From DATMER01 sp040349255 (GTDB lineage Bacteria; Acidobacteriota; Thermoanaerobaculia; Multivoradales; UBA5704): a DNA stretch of 64,000 nucleotides. The stretch is taken from assembly GCA_040349255.1 (NCBI GenBank), contig JBEQUE010000017.1:1-64000 (forward strand). The letters are read 5' to 3'. Below are positions 37,083 to 45,460 of this stretch, piece after piece (the first letter of the stretch is position 1; each line of letters starts with the position of its first letter). The translations under genes and the position numbers were made by a program. The notes beneath the pieces were generated by a model, which did no database searches, was not told the origin of the DNA, and worked only from the letters and a program-made list of their open reading frames with translations.

Positions 37083-38474
37083 ATGACACCCGACCTGACC
37101 GAAGCGCTGCTGACCGAGCCCCGGAAACGGACGTACCGGGATTCCGTCCTGTTCAAGATGATCGTCATCGGCCTGCTGATCCTGGCCCTCATGATCCCGC
37201 TGTTCATGGTGAGGGGGCTGATCCGCGAGCGCACCGAGCGCCGCGACTCCGTGGTCTTCGAGACCGGCAGGACCTGGGGCGTCGAGCAGGTGGTGGGCGG
37301 CCCGGTGCTCACGGTGCCCTACCTGGTCCACAACAAGAACGACAAGGGGATCGTCGAGACCTGGACGCAGCTCGCCCACTTCCTGCCCGAGACGATCAAG
37401 ATGGACGGCCGCCTCAATCCGAAGCTGCTGAAGCGCGGGATCTACGAGGTGCCGGTCTACCGGATGGAGAACCTCCACAGCTCGGGCGTGTTCCTGAAGC
37501 CGAGCTTCACCCAGTGGCGGATCGTGCCGGCCGACGTCCTCTGGGACCAGGCCTACCTGTCGGTCGGGATCTCGGACATGCGGGGCTTCCGGCGGGAGGT
37601 GCAGATGGCCTGGGCCGACCGCACCCTGGTGCTCGCGCCGGGCGGCGGGGTGACGGGGCTCTGGACCACAGGCCTGCGCGTGCCGATCTCGGGCCTCGCC
37701 GCGTTGCCGGAGAAGGCGAGCCTGCCCTTCGCCTTCGACCTCTCGTTCCAGGGGAGCCAGTCGCTGTTCTTCCTCCCGCTCGGCAAGCAGACGACGGCGA
37801 CGCTCTCCTCGTCGTGGAAGGACCCGAGCTTCAAGGGCGGGTTCCTGCCCGACCAGCGCGAGGTGTCGGGCAAGGGGTTCAAGGCCACCTGGACCGTGCC
37901 GTACTACGGCCGGAGCTATCCGCAGCAGTGGCTGGAGGCGGAGCGCGAGCAGGTGCTGACCGACCAGGGCGTGAACGAGTCGGCGTTCGGGGTCTCGCTG
38001 TACACGCCGGTCGACGTCTACCTCAAGACGGAGCGCTCGGTGAAGTACGGGATGCTCTTCCTGGTCCTGACCTTCCTGGCCTTCTTCCTGTTCGAGGTCT
38101 TCAGCCCGGTGTCGCTCCACCCCATGCACTACCTCCTGGTCGGCGCGGCGCTCTGCCTGTTCTACCTGCTGCTGCTGTCGGTCTCGGAGCAGATCCCGTT
38201 CGGCATGGCCTACGCCGCCGCCGCCGTGGCGATCGTCCTGCTGATCTCGGGCTACTCGCTGGCGATCCTCGGGGGCAAGGGCCGGGCGCTCACGATGGGC
38301 GGCATGCTGGGCGTTCTGTACGGCTACCTCTACGTCCTGCTCCAGGCCGAGGACTACGCGCTGCTCCTCGGCTCGCTGGGACTCCTGGCGATCCTCGCGG
38401 TCGTGATGTTCCTGACCCGCAAGGTGGACTGGTATTCGCCGAAATCTACGAGCCCTCGCCCGGTTTCTCCTTGA
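37083..38474 (+). CDS. creD: CreD-family inner membrane protein
   Basis: 463 residues from ATG 37083 with AAGGAGGAG upstream. One N-terminal helix (about 25-43) with the family text KMIVIGLLILALMIPLFMV is followed by a periplasmic domain (about 45-310) and a block of six helices near the C-terminus, e.g. VKYGMLFLVLTFLAFFLFEV. Length and layout match CreD, which in E. coli is induced by CreBC and affects envelope and colicin sensitivity. It is transcribed away from the regulator. Its last 29 bases overlap the convergent gene. Confidence 0.85.
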   Translation: MTPDLTEALLTEPRKRTYRDSVLFKMIVIGLLILALMIPLFMVRGLIRERTERRDSVVFETGRTWGVEQVVGGPVLTVPYLVHNKNDKGIVETWTQLAHFLPETIKMDGRLNPKLLKRGIYEVPVYRMENLHSSGVFLKPSFTQWRIVPADVLWDQAYLSVGISDMRGFRREVQMAWADRTLVLAPGGGVTGLWTTGLRVPISGLAALPEKASLPFAFDLSFQGSQSLFFLPLGKQTTATLSSSWKDPSFKGGFLPDQREVSGKGFKATWTVPYYGRSYPQQWLEAEREQVLTDQGVNESAFGVSLYTPVDVYLKTERSVKYGMLFLVLTFLAFFLFEVFSPVSLHPMHYLLVGAALCLFYLLLLSVSEQIPFGMAYAAAAVAIVLLISGYSLAILGGKGRALTMGGMLGVLYGYLYVLLQAEDYALLLGSLGLLAILAVVMFLTRKVDWYSPKSTSPRPVSP

Positions 38475-39111
38475 TCTGCTCCAGCCAGAGGCTGAAAAGA
38501 AGCTTGAAGGTCTCCTCCTCCTCGGGCCGGATGCGCCGCGCGGCCCGGAACTCGCCGAGCGGGAAGGAGAGCGTCAGATCCCGGAGCGCCGCGACCTGCG
38601 GCGCCCGGGCCGGCTCGGGCGGGGGAGGGGAGCTCTCTCCGCCGCCCAGAAGCTCCGCGAAGGCGAGCGTCTCGCGGTAGCTCCGCAGCAGGTCTTCCAC
38701 CGCGTTCCCGTTGAACTTCAGCTCCAGGACCAGGTAGCTCCGCAGGCTCCGGTCGGACGGCAGGTCGGCGCCGTAGCGCTCCCACAGCTTGGCGAACAGA
38801 GGAGGAGAGAGGGCCGCCTGGCGCAGCAGGTCGCTCCGGCCTGCCGTGCCCGGCTCCCGCACCAGGATGTGCTGCGCCCGGTCGGTCAGCCGCAGGTCGC
38901 CCCGAACGTCTTCCAGGAGGCTGTAGGCCCGCAGCGCCGCGATCGTCTGCTTGCCGCCGCTGCTCTTCGGGGAGTACCCCCAGCAGGCCACGGCCACGTC
39001 CGGGTGGACCAGGTTCCGTCGCTCGGCGTTGTAGAGCTCCCGCGCCCGGTGGAGGGCTTCGGGGAGGGAGATGAACGGGAATGACGGGCTACGGACCTTC
39101 GAGTCGGCCAT
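38446..39111 (-). CDS. Winged-helix-like hypothetical protein
   Basis: 221 residues, soluble. Residues 25-100 (VACWGYSPKSSGGKQTIAAL ... DLRLTDRAQHILV) look like a winged-helix DNA-binding region, similar to DUF5343-type proteins; the rest is helical. It is divergent from dnaB, with clustered GAGACAA motifs in the shared gap that it may bind. Its end overlaps creD tail to tail. Confidence 0.6.
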   Translation of the reverse strand: MADSKVRSPSFPFISLPEALHRARELYNAERRNLVHPDVAVACWGYSPKSSGGKQTIAALRAYSLLEDVRGDLRLTDRAQHILVREPGTAGRSDLLRQAALSPPLFAKLWERYGADLPSDRSLRSYLVLELKFNGNAVEDLLRSYRETLAFAELLGGGESSPPPPEPARAPQVAALRDLTLSFPLGEFRAARRIRPEEEETFKLLFSLWLEQIKEKPGEGS

Positions 39112-39114
39112 GGC

Positions 39115-39188
39115 TTGTCTGCTTTATCTCCAATCCGGAGACAAGGGGAGGATATCAAGCGGAATGGTGGGAGACAAAGTCGAGACAG
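39115..39188. promoter_or_regulatory. Clustered GAGACAA motifs in the gap before dnaB
   Basis: GAGACAA is at 39138-39144 and 39171-39177, GAGACAG at 39182-39188, and the inverted TTGTCT at 39115-39120. The cluster lies between the divergent winged-helix gene and dnaB and could be an operator. The motif is short, so chance is not excluded. Confidence 0.3.
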
Positions 39189-39268
39189 GGGAATCCGCAG
39201 ATTTCCGCAGCTTGCGCCTCCCGGCGCCCATACGGGAGAATGGCCGGGTCAGCTCACTGACGTTCCCG

Positions 39269-40624
39269 ATGATCGACGTCCTTCCCCAGCAGAAGTCGCT
39301 GCCCTACAGCGAGGAGTCCGAGCGCGCCGTGCTCGGCGGCATCCTCTTGGACCCGTCCGTGCTGCCCACGGTGTCGGGCCGGCTCAAGGCCGAGGACTTC
39401 TACGTCGAGCGCCACCAGGTGCTCTACCAGGTCATGCTCGAGCTCCAGGAGGAGCAGACCGAGATCGACCTGCGCACCGTCCAGGCCCGGCTGGAGCAGC
39501 AGGGCCGGTTCGAGTCCGCCGGCGGCATCTCCTACCTGGCGACGCTCGACCTCGACCTGCCCGACATCGGGCGTATCGACGCCTACTCGGAGATCGTCAA
39601 GGAGCGCTCCGTCCGCCGGCGGCTGATCCAGGCGTCGAGCCAGATCATCCGCGACTGCCTCGACGGCGGCCTCCCGGCCCAGGAGGCGCTCGGCCGCGCC
39701 GAGCAGGCTGTCCTCGGCCTCGGCGAGGAGGCCATCCGCCGCGGCTTCACCATCCTCGGCGAGGTCTTCCACACCACCCTGGAGGAGCTGGAGGAGCGCC
39801 CGGGCTCCATGCTCACCGGCGTGCCGAGCGGCTTCATGGACTTGGACCGCATCACGCACGGGCTCAACCGCGGCAACCTGATCATCATCGCCGGCCGGCC
39901 GGGCATGGGGAAGACCAGCTTCGCGTTGAACGTCGCCCAGCACGTCGCCATCCGCGAGCGCAAGGCCGTGGGCGTCTACTCCCTGGAGATGAGCCAGCAG
40001 GAGCTGGCGCTGCGCATCCTGTGCTCCGAGGCCGACATCTCCTTCTCGCGGCTGCGTGCCGGCCACCTCTCCCAGAAGGAGTGGTCGCGCATCGTCCAGA
40101 CCGTGAGGAACATCGGCGACGCGCCGCTCTACATCGACGACTCACCGAACCCCACGCTCCTGGAGGTGGCCTCGAAGGCGCGGCGCCTCAAGGCGGAGAA
40201 GGGGCTCTCGCTGGTCATCCTCGACTACCTCCAGCTCATGCAGGCCGGCGGCAAGTACGAGAACCGCAACCTGGAGATCGCCGCCATCAGCCGCGGCATG
40301 AAGCAGCTCGCCAAGGAGCTGGAGCTGCCCGTCATCGCCCTCTCCCAGCTCTCCCGCCAGCCCGAGCGGCGGGGCAGCGACCACCGGCCGCAGCTCGCCG
40401 ACCTTCGTGAATCGGGTTCTATTGAGCAAGACGCAGATATGGTTGCTTTTGTATATCGTGATGAAATCTACAACCCGACGGACGAGAACAAGGGGCTCGC
40501 GGAGCTGATCATCGCCAAGCACCGCAACGGCGAGACCGGCACGGTCGAGCTGGTCTTCCTGGGCGAGACGACCTCCTTCCGCAACCTGGACCGGCATGGC
40601 CTCGACAGCGCCGCCCCGTTCTGA
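39269..40624 (+). CDS. dnaB: Replicative DNA helicase DnaB
   Basis: 451 residues from ATG 39269. No clear ribosome site is present; earlier in-frame starts such as 39164 would add an unusual N-terminus. The DnaB N-domain begins at SLPYSEESERAVLGGILLDP. Walker A is GRPGMGKTSFALN with Lys215, the Walker B region is LVILDYLQLM, and the arginine-finger region SQLSRQPERR and the motif DLRESGSIEQDAD are intact. It unwinds DNA at the replication fork. The coding sequence contains an abrupt 63-bp island of A/T-ending codons at 40403-40465, exactly around RESG/SIEQ. No intein is present. Confidence 0.95.
   Translation: MIDVLPQQKSLPYSEESERAVLGGILLDPSVLPTVSGRLKAEDFYVERHQVLYQVMLELQEEQTEIDLRTVQARLEQQGRFESAGGISYLATLDLDLPDIGRIDAYSEIVKERSVRRRLIQASSQIIRDCLDGGLPAQEALGRAEQAVLGLGEEAIRRGFTILGEVFHTTLEELEERPGSMLTGVPSGFMDLDRITHGLNRGNLIIIAGRPGMGKTSFALNVAQHVAIRERKAVGVYSLEMSQQELALRILCSEADISFSRLRAGHLSQKEWSRIVQTVRNIGDAPLYIDDSPNPTLLEVASKARRLKAEKGLSLVILDYLQLMQAGGKYENRNLEIAAISRGMKQLAKELELPVIALSQLSRQPERRGSDHRPQLADLRESGSIEQDADMVAFVYRDEIYNPTDENKGLAELIIAKHRNGETGTVELVFLGETTSFRNLDRHGLDSAAPF
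40403..40465 (+). other. A/T-ending codon island in dnaB at a known intein insertion point
   Basis: Of 21 codons (Leu-Arg-Glu-Ser-Gly | Ser-Ile-Glu-Gln-Asp ... Asp-Glu), 17 end in A or T, while the 20 codons before and the 20 after all end in G or C. The protein sequence is the conserved DnaB motif. The recognised intein position between RESG and SIEQ falls at 40417/40418, inside the island, with 5 codons on its left and 16 on its right. Confidence 0.9.
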
Positions 40625-41843
40625 CTTCCAGATGGAAGCCGCGCCCGGGGTCGAGGACCTCGAGGCGGCGCTCCGGCCGGCCTGGGTCGACGTCGACCTG
40701 GAGGCGCTGGAGCACAATCTCGCCACGGTCCGGGGCCGCCTCGCGCCCGGCACCCGTACCATGGCCGTGGTCAAGGCCGACGGCTACGGCCATGGCGCCG
40801 TCGGGGTGAGCCGCACCCTCGCCGCCGCGGGCGTCGACTGGCTCGGCGTTGCCCTGCTCGAAGAGGGCGCGGAGCTGCGGCGCGGCGGGATTGAGATCCC
40901 GATCCTCGTGCTCGGCACCGCCCGGCCCGCCAAGATCTCCCTCTACCGGCGCTACCGCCTCGTCCCGACCGTCTCCAGCCTCGCCGAGCTGACGCTCTGG
41001 CGCGACTGGGCTTCCAGCCAGGCCCGCGCCCAGCCGGTCCATCTCAAGGTCAATACCGGCATGGGCCGCCTCGGCGTGGCCATGGAAGAGGTGCCGCGCG
41101 CGCTGGAGATCCTGCGAGGCACTCCGACCCTCTGCCTCGCCGGGCTGCTCTCCCACTTCGGCGACGCCGACGATCTCGCCAGCCCGCGCAACGACCTCCA
41201 GGCCGCGCGCTTCGACGAGGTGCTCGGCCTGCTCACCGAGGAGGAGCGGGGGAGGATCGAGATCCACATGGCGAACAGCGCGGCCAGCCTCTACCGGCCG
41301 CAGAGCCGCTTCACCCTGGTCCGCCTCGGGATCGCCATCTACGGCGTCGACCCGGCCGAGCGCCCGGGCGAGCCGCCGCACCCGGAGGCGCGCGATCTGC
41401 GGCCGGTCATGTCCGTCAAGGCGCGGATCGTCCAGCTCCGGGAGGTGCCGGCCGGCACGCCGCTCTCCTACGGCGGGCGCACCGTGACCCGCCGCCGCAG
41501 CCGCATCGCGGTGGTGCCGGTGGGCTACGCGGACGGCTACGCCTGGCGCCTGACCGGCAAGGCCGAGGCCCTGCTGCGCGGCCGGCGCGTGCCGATCGCG
41601 GGTTCGGTTACGATGGACATGACCCTCCTCGACGTGACCGAGACCGGCGCCGAGCTGGGGGAGGAGGTCGTGCTGCTCGGACGGCAGGGAGACCAGGAGA
41701 TCCCGGCGCTGGAGCTGGCCGCGCACGCCGGCACCATCTCCTGGGAGATCCTCTGCCACCTGGGCCTGCGCCTGCCGCGGCGCTACGTCCGCGGCGGCCG
41801 GGTCCTGGAGCTGCTGTCGCGCTTCTCGCGGGAGGATGGATGA
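40596..41843 (+). CDS. alr: Alanine racemase
   Basis: 415 residues. It interconverts L- and D-alanine for peptidoglycan. The PLP lysine is Lys60 in AVVKADGYGHG and the second catalytic base is Tyr292 in LSYGG. HLKVNTGMGRLG and VGYADGY are family signatures. The ATG at 40596 overlaps dnaB by 29 bases; ATG 40632, just after the dnaB stop, is an equally possible start since neither has a good ribosome site. It overlaps mlaE by ATGA, so dnaB, alr, mlaE and mlaF are likely co-transcribed. Confidence 0.95.
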   Translation: MASTAPPRSDFQMEAAPGVEDLEAALRPAWVDVDLEALEHNLATVRGRLAPGTRTMAVVKADGYGHGAVGVSRTLAAAGVDWLGVALLEEGAELRRGGIEIPILVLGTARPAKISLYRRYRLVPTVSSLAELTLWRDWASSQARAQPVHLKVNTGMGRLGVAMEEVPRALEILRGTPTLCLAGLLSHFGDADDLASPRNDLQAARFDEVLGLLTEEERGRIEIHMANSAASLYRPQSRFTLVRLGIAIYGVDPAERPGEPPHPEARDLRPVMSVKARIVQLREVPAGTPLSYGGRTVTRRRSRIAVVPVGYADGYAWRLTGKAEALLRGRRVPIAGSVTMDMTLLDVTETGAELGEEVVLLGRQGDQEIPALELAAHAGTISWEILCHLGLRLPRRYVRGGRVLELLSRFSREDG

Positions 41844-42598
41844 TGAGGATGCCGGGCCCCGTGGAGGGGTTCTTCGAGAAGATGGGCCGCTTCTTCCAGA
41901 TGATCGGCCGGATCTTCGTCTGGACGCCCAGGCCCCCCTACGACGTGCGCGAGCTGTTCCGCCAGATGGTCAAGGTCGGGTTCAACTCGATCCCGGTCGT
42001 CTTCCTGACCGCCATGTTCACCGGCATGGTCATGGCGCTCCAGATGTTCACGGTGCTGCGCCGGATCAACGCCGAGAGCTTCGTGGGCTCGGGCGTGTCG
42101 CTCTCCATGGTGCGCGAGCTGGCCCCGGTGCTGACCGGCCTGATCGTCTCCGGCCGCGCCGGCTCGGCCATGGGCGCCGAGCTCGGCACCATGCGCGTGA
42201 CGGAGCAGATCGACGCGCTGGAGGTCATGGCCACCGACCCGGTCCACTACCTGGTCGTGCCGCGGGTCTGGGCGAGCGCGATCATGCTCCCGCTTCTCGT
42301 GCTGATGGCCAACGCCGTCGGCATCCTCGGCGGCTATCTCGTGGCCGTCATCCTCATGGGCGCCAACCCGGTGACCTACACCGACCGCACCTTCCAGTTC
42401 ATGGACCTGAACGACCTCTTCTCGGGCCTGATCAAGGCCGCGGCCTTCGGCTTCCTGCTCGCCGCCGTCGGCTGCCAGCAGGGCTTCCACACCAGCGGGG
42501 GAGCGGAAGGCGTGGGCCGCTCCACCACCTCGGCCGTCGTGGTGGCGAGCATCGCCATCCTGGTCGCGGACTTCTTCCTCACCCGGTTGCTCTTCTGA
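41840..42598 (+). CDS. mlaE: MlaE-type ABC permease for phospholipid transport
   Basis: 252 residues with about five helices. Family text is plain: GFNSIPVVFLTAMFTGMVMA, the cytoplasmic loop RAGSAMGAELGTMRVTEQID, and ALEVMATDPVHYLVVPR. In the Mla system MlaE forms the inner-membrane channel with MlaF and MlaD that moves glycerophospholipid between membranes. It overlaps alr by four bases and mlaF by TGATG. Confidence 0.92.
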   Translation: MMRMPGPVEGFFEKMGRFFQMIGRIFVWTPRPPYDVRELFRQMVKVGFNSIPVVFLTAMFTGMVMALQMFTVLRRINAESFVGSGVSLSMVRELAPVLTGLIVSGRAGSAMGAELGTMRVTEQIDALEVMATDPVHYLVVPRVWASAIMLPLLVLMANAVGILGGYLVAVILMGANPVTYTDRTFQFMDLNDLFSGLIKAAAFGFLLAAVGCQQGFHTSGGAEGVGRSTTSAVVVASIAILVADFFLTRLLF

Positions 42599-43407
42599 TG
42601 GCCGACCGACCGACCAAGATCCGCATCCGGGACCTCCGCAAGTCCTTCGGTCCCAAGGTGGTGCTGGACGGGGTGACCACGGACGTGGCGGCCGGCGAGT
42701 CGCTGGTCGTCATCGGCGGCTCGGGCACGGGCAAGAGCGTCCTCCTCAAGCACGTCATCGGCCTCCTGCGCCCCGACTCCGGCTCGGTCGAGGTGGACGG
42801 CGTGGCGGTCGAGACGCTGGGCAACCGGGAGATCACCGAGTTCCGGCGCAAGTTCGGGATGTCCTTCCAGGAGGGCGCGCTCTTCGACTCGATGACCATC
42901 TGGCAGAACGTGGCGTTCCCCCTCCAGCGCCTCACGAAGATGAGCCGCAAGGAGATCGACGAACGGGTCCGCGAATGCCTCTCCATGGTCCGCCTGGAAG
43001 GGGTGGAGGAGAAGCTCCCCTCGCAGCTCTCCGGCGGCATGCGGCGGCGCGTGGGCTTCGCGCGCGCCGTGGCCCACAGCCCGGAGATCCTGCTCTTCGA
43101 CGAGCCGACCACCGGCCTCGACCCGGTCACCACGGCGCTCATCGACGAGGTCATCGTGGACCTGAACGACCGCCTCAAGACCACGACCGTGACCATCACG
43201 CACGACATGGAGAGCGCCTTCCGCATCGGCGACCGGATCGCCATGCTGCACAAGGGCCGGATCATCGCCACCGCGCCGCCGCAGGAGTTCCGCAACCTGG
43301 ACGACCCCCGGGTGCAGCAGTTCATCCACGGCCGGGCGGAGGGGCCTCTCTCCGACGAGGCCGCCACGCGCACGGGACCAGCAGGACGAGGGCCGTCAGC
43401 CCTGTGA
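42598..43407 (+). CDS. mlaF: MlaF-type ABC ATPase
   Basis: 269 residues. Walker A GGSGTGKS, Q-loop MSFQEGALFDSMT (the EGALFDS text is MlaF-specific), signature LSGGMRRRV, Walker B ILLFDEPTTGLDP and H-loop ITHDM are all present. It powers MlaE. The last 86 bases overlap the 3' end of a gene on the other strand; family alignments would put the functional C-terminus near VQQFIHGRAEG, so the remaining tail may be dispensable. Confidence 0.92.
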   Translation: MADRPTKIRIRDLRKSFGPKVVLDGVTTDVAAGESLVVIGGSGTGKSVLLKHVIGLLRPDSGSVEVDGVAVETLGNREITEFRRKFGMSFQEGALFDSMTIWQNVAFPLQRLTKMSRKEIDERVRECLSMVRLEGVEEKLPSQLSGGMRRRVGFARAVAHSPEILLFDEPTTGLDPVTTALIDEVIVDLNDRLKTTTVTITHDMESAFRIGDRIAMLHKGRIIATAPPQEFRNLDDPRVQQFIHGRAEGPLSDEAATRTGPAGRGPSAL

Positions 43408-45403
43408 GCAGCCAGCCGGCGGTCCGCGGCCGGGTCCAGCGCCGGAACCGGAAGCGCGCCTCGGTCTGACCGGCCGTCACCCGCGTGCGCAGCAGGCCGT
43501 TGCGGGTCGGCCGGACCTCCTTCCAGCCGCCGCCCGTGAGCACCTGCCAGCCGGGGAAGTACTCCTCCAGGACCGTGACCAGCCCGGGCCGGCCGTCGAG
43601 CTGCACGCGGATCTCCCCGCCTTCCCGCGTGAAGGGGCGCGGCTCCGGCCTGTCGTGCCTGCGGTGCAGCGCCGCATAGGGCGAGGCCGTCAGGCGGAGA
43701 GGCATCTGCCCCGGTCTCACGGACAGCCCCACCCCGGTCCGGATCAGCACCTCCGGCTGCCGGAACGGCCGCGAGAAGGCATTGGCCAGGGGAGTCTCGA
43801 GCTCCGGGTAGGCGCAGCAGAAGTAGGACGTGCCGATCGCTGGATCGGCCGGCGGGAGGAAGAGGCCGGAGACGCGGAACGGGTATGGCGGATCGACCGG
43901 CACCGTCTCCCAGCACCCCCAGGGCCGTCCGCAGTCGGGTCGCAACCGCCGGACATAGGAGAGCTTTTCATAGCCGGGGAACCACTCGGGCGCGCCCGTG
44001 TAGGGAAAGGCGTCGAAGATCAGCAGCGCGGCCAGGGCGCCCGGCACGGCCCTCTTCCACCAGCGCGCCCAGGGGCGCCCCCCCTCCTCCGCGTGCAGGA
44101 GGCGGGCCGCGGCCGCGCCGGCCAGCGCTGCCGTGCCGAACGACGCCAGCCCCAGGAAGCGCCAGGGAAACTGGAGCACCGCGAGAGGCGGGAAGACGGT
44201 CGACACCGCGCCGGCCACCGGCCGGAGGGAGAAGGCCAGGGCGAACAGCGTCGTCCAGAGCAGTCCTGCCGGGAAGCGCGGCTGCCGGCGAAGGCCGGCG
44301 CCCAGGGGGATCAGCGACAGCAGGACCAGGCCGAAGTAGTAGGGCATCTCCTGGTCCGTCCCGTCGCGCGGGTCCGGCGCAGGCATCGTTCCCAGGAGGC
44401 GGCTCCAGAGGCGGCGCTCCAGCAGGTTGGAAGGCGTGAGGCCGTAGTCCGAGAAGACGGCCCTCTCCTCCCCGCGCGCCAGCCGTTCCACGCTGGTGTA
44501 TCGCGACTCGGCGGCGAACGGCACCACGAAGAACCCGGCCAGAGCCGCGCCCAGCAGCCATATGCCGGCCAGCCGGCCGATCCGGGCCAGGACGTCGCGC
44601 CTCTCCAACGCCAGCTCCGCAGCGGTCCAGATCCCCATCCCGGTGGCGGCGATGAGGGCGCTGATCGGGTGGGTGACGACGAGCAGGGCGATCGCCGCGG
44701 CTCCGGCGGCGACGCGCCTCCAGCCGCCGTCCCGGACCGCCGACGAGCCGAGGAGCAGGACGAAGGGCAGGACGGCCAGGCCGGCGCTCTCCCCGAAAGC
44801 CAGGCGGTAGTGGACGTCGATCAGCCGGTACGGCGCGAAGGCGTAGGCCGCCGCCGCCACCAGCGCGGCGCGCCGGTCGCCGGTCCAGCGCGCCGCGGCC
44901 AGGTACGCCCCGATCGAGGCCACCGCGCCGAAGGTGAGGAACGAGGCCTTGAGGGCTTCCACCGGCGCGAGGCCGGCCAGGGAGAAGGGGAGTGAAACGA
45001 CGAAGGCGGCCGGACCGTAGAACTGGAGGAGCGGCATTCCCAGGCCCAGGCCGTGGACCCAGAGCGGCATCAGGCCGCCGAAGCCGCCCACCGCCCGGGC
45101 CTCGCGGGCCACGGCCCAGACGCCCCAGGTGTGGTGAAAGACGTCATGGCCCCGGGGCAGGCCCGGGAAGAGCAGGAGATGGCTGGCGGCGATCCCCAGG
45201 AGCGCCGCCGCGGCGAGGTCGAGCCAGCGCTTCGACCGGGCCCCGGCCGCCAGGAGGCCGGCCAGGAGCGCGGCGGCCAGGCCGGCGAGCGGCCGGGGAG
45301 CGATGGCGGTCTCGCCCGAGGTCGTGGCCAGCAGCAGGACAAGCGCGAGCAGAGGCAGCGCGGCCGCGGTACGGAAGCTCCAACTCATGAAGGATCTGAG
45401 CAT
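43322..45403 (-). CDS. Large multi-pass membrane protein (DUF6541/PTPS-related glycosyltransferase-like)
   Basis: About 693 residues from ATG 45403 (ATG 45388 is an alternative). There are about twelve helices in residues 10-480, with the loop LLLFPGLPRGHDVFHHTWGV near the start, which carries the Asp-containing first loop of GT-C-like membrane proteins. Residues about 500-650 are a soluble beta-rich domain ending in VLEEYFPGWQVLTGG, the typical YfhO-like tail, then one last helix. It is probably involved in glycosylation of envelope material. It sits on the opposite strand between mlaF and mlaD and so breaks up the mla gene set. Confidence 0.7.
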   Translation of the reverse strand: MLRSFMSWSFRTAAALPLLALVLLLATTSGETAIAPRPLAGLAAALLAGLLAAGARSKRWLDLAAAALLGIAASHLLLFPGLPRGHDVFHHTWGVWAVAREARAVGGFGGLMPLWVHGLGLGMPLLQFYGPAAFVVSLPFSLAGLAPVEALKASFLTFGAVASIGAYLAAARWTGDRRAALVAAAAYAFAPYRLIDVHYRLAFGESAGLAVLPFVLLLGSSAVRDGGWRRVAAGAAAIALLVVTHPISALIAATGMGIWTAAELALERRDVLARIGRLAGIWLLGAALAGFFVVPFAAESRYTSVERLARGEERAVFSDYGLTPSNLLERRLWSRLLGTMPAPDPRDGTDQEMPYYFGLVLLSLIPLGAGLRRQPRFPAGLLWTTLFALAFSLRPVAGAVSTVFPPLAVLQFPWRFLGLASFGTAALAGAAAARLLHAEEGGRPWARWWKRAVPGALAALLIFDAFPYTGAPEWFPGYEKLSYVRRLRPDCGRPWGCWETVPVDPPYPFRVSGLFLPPADPAIGTSYFCCAYPELETPLANAFSRPFRQPEVLIRTGVGLSVRPGQMPLRLTASPYAALHRRHDRPEPRPFTREGGEIRVQLDGRPGLVTVLEEYFPGWQVLTGGGWKEVRPTRNGLLRTRVTAGQTEARFRFRRWTRPRTAGWLLTGLTALVLLVPCAWRPRRREAPPPGRG

Positions 45404-45436
45404 ATACGAGCTGCGGGGGTGCGGCACCACTGCTGA

Positions 45437-45442
45437 TAGACT
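45437..45442 (+). promoter_or_regulatory. -10 element (TGA)TAGACT before mlaD
   Basis: TGATAGACT lies 18 bases before the mlaD ATG, with a GGAGGG ribosome site between. mlaD therefore has its own promoter, in line with its separation from mlaEF. Confidence 0.45.
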
Positions 45443-45460
45443 CCGGCGCGGAGGGATTCG

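Noticed and set aside
40423..40456. Internal promoter within the dnaB codon island
   Set aside because: TTGAGC and TATATC are separated by about 24 bp, too far for a sigma-70 promoter, and a promoter would not explain A/T third positions over 21 codons.
40403..40465. An intein still present in dnaB
   Set aside because: RESG is followed directly by SIEQ in frame; no intein sequence is inserted. Only the codon island remains.
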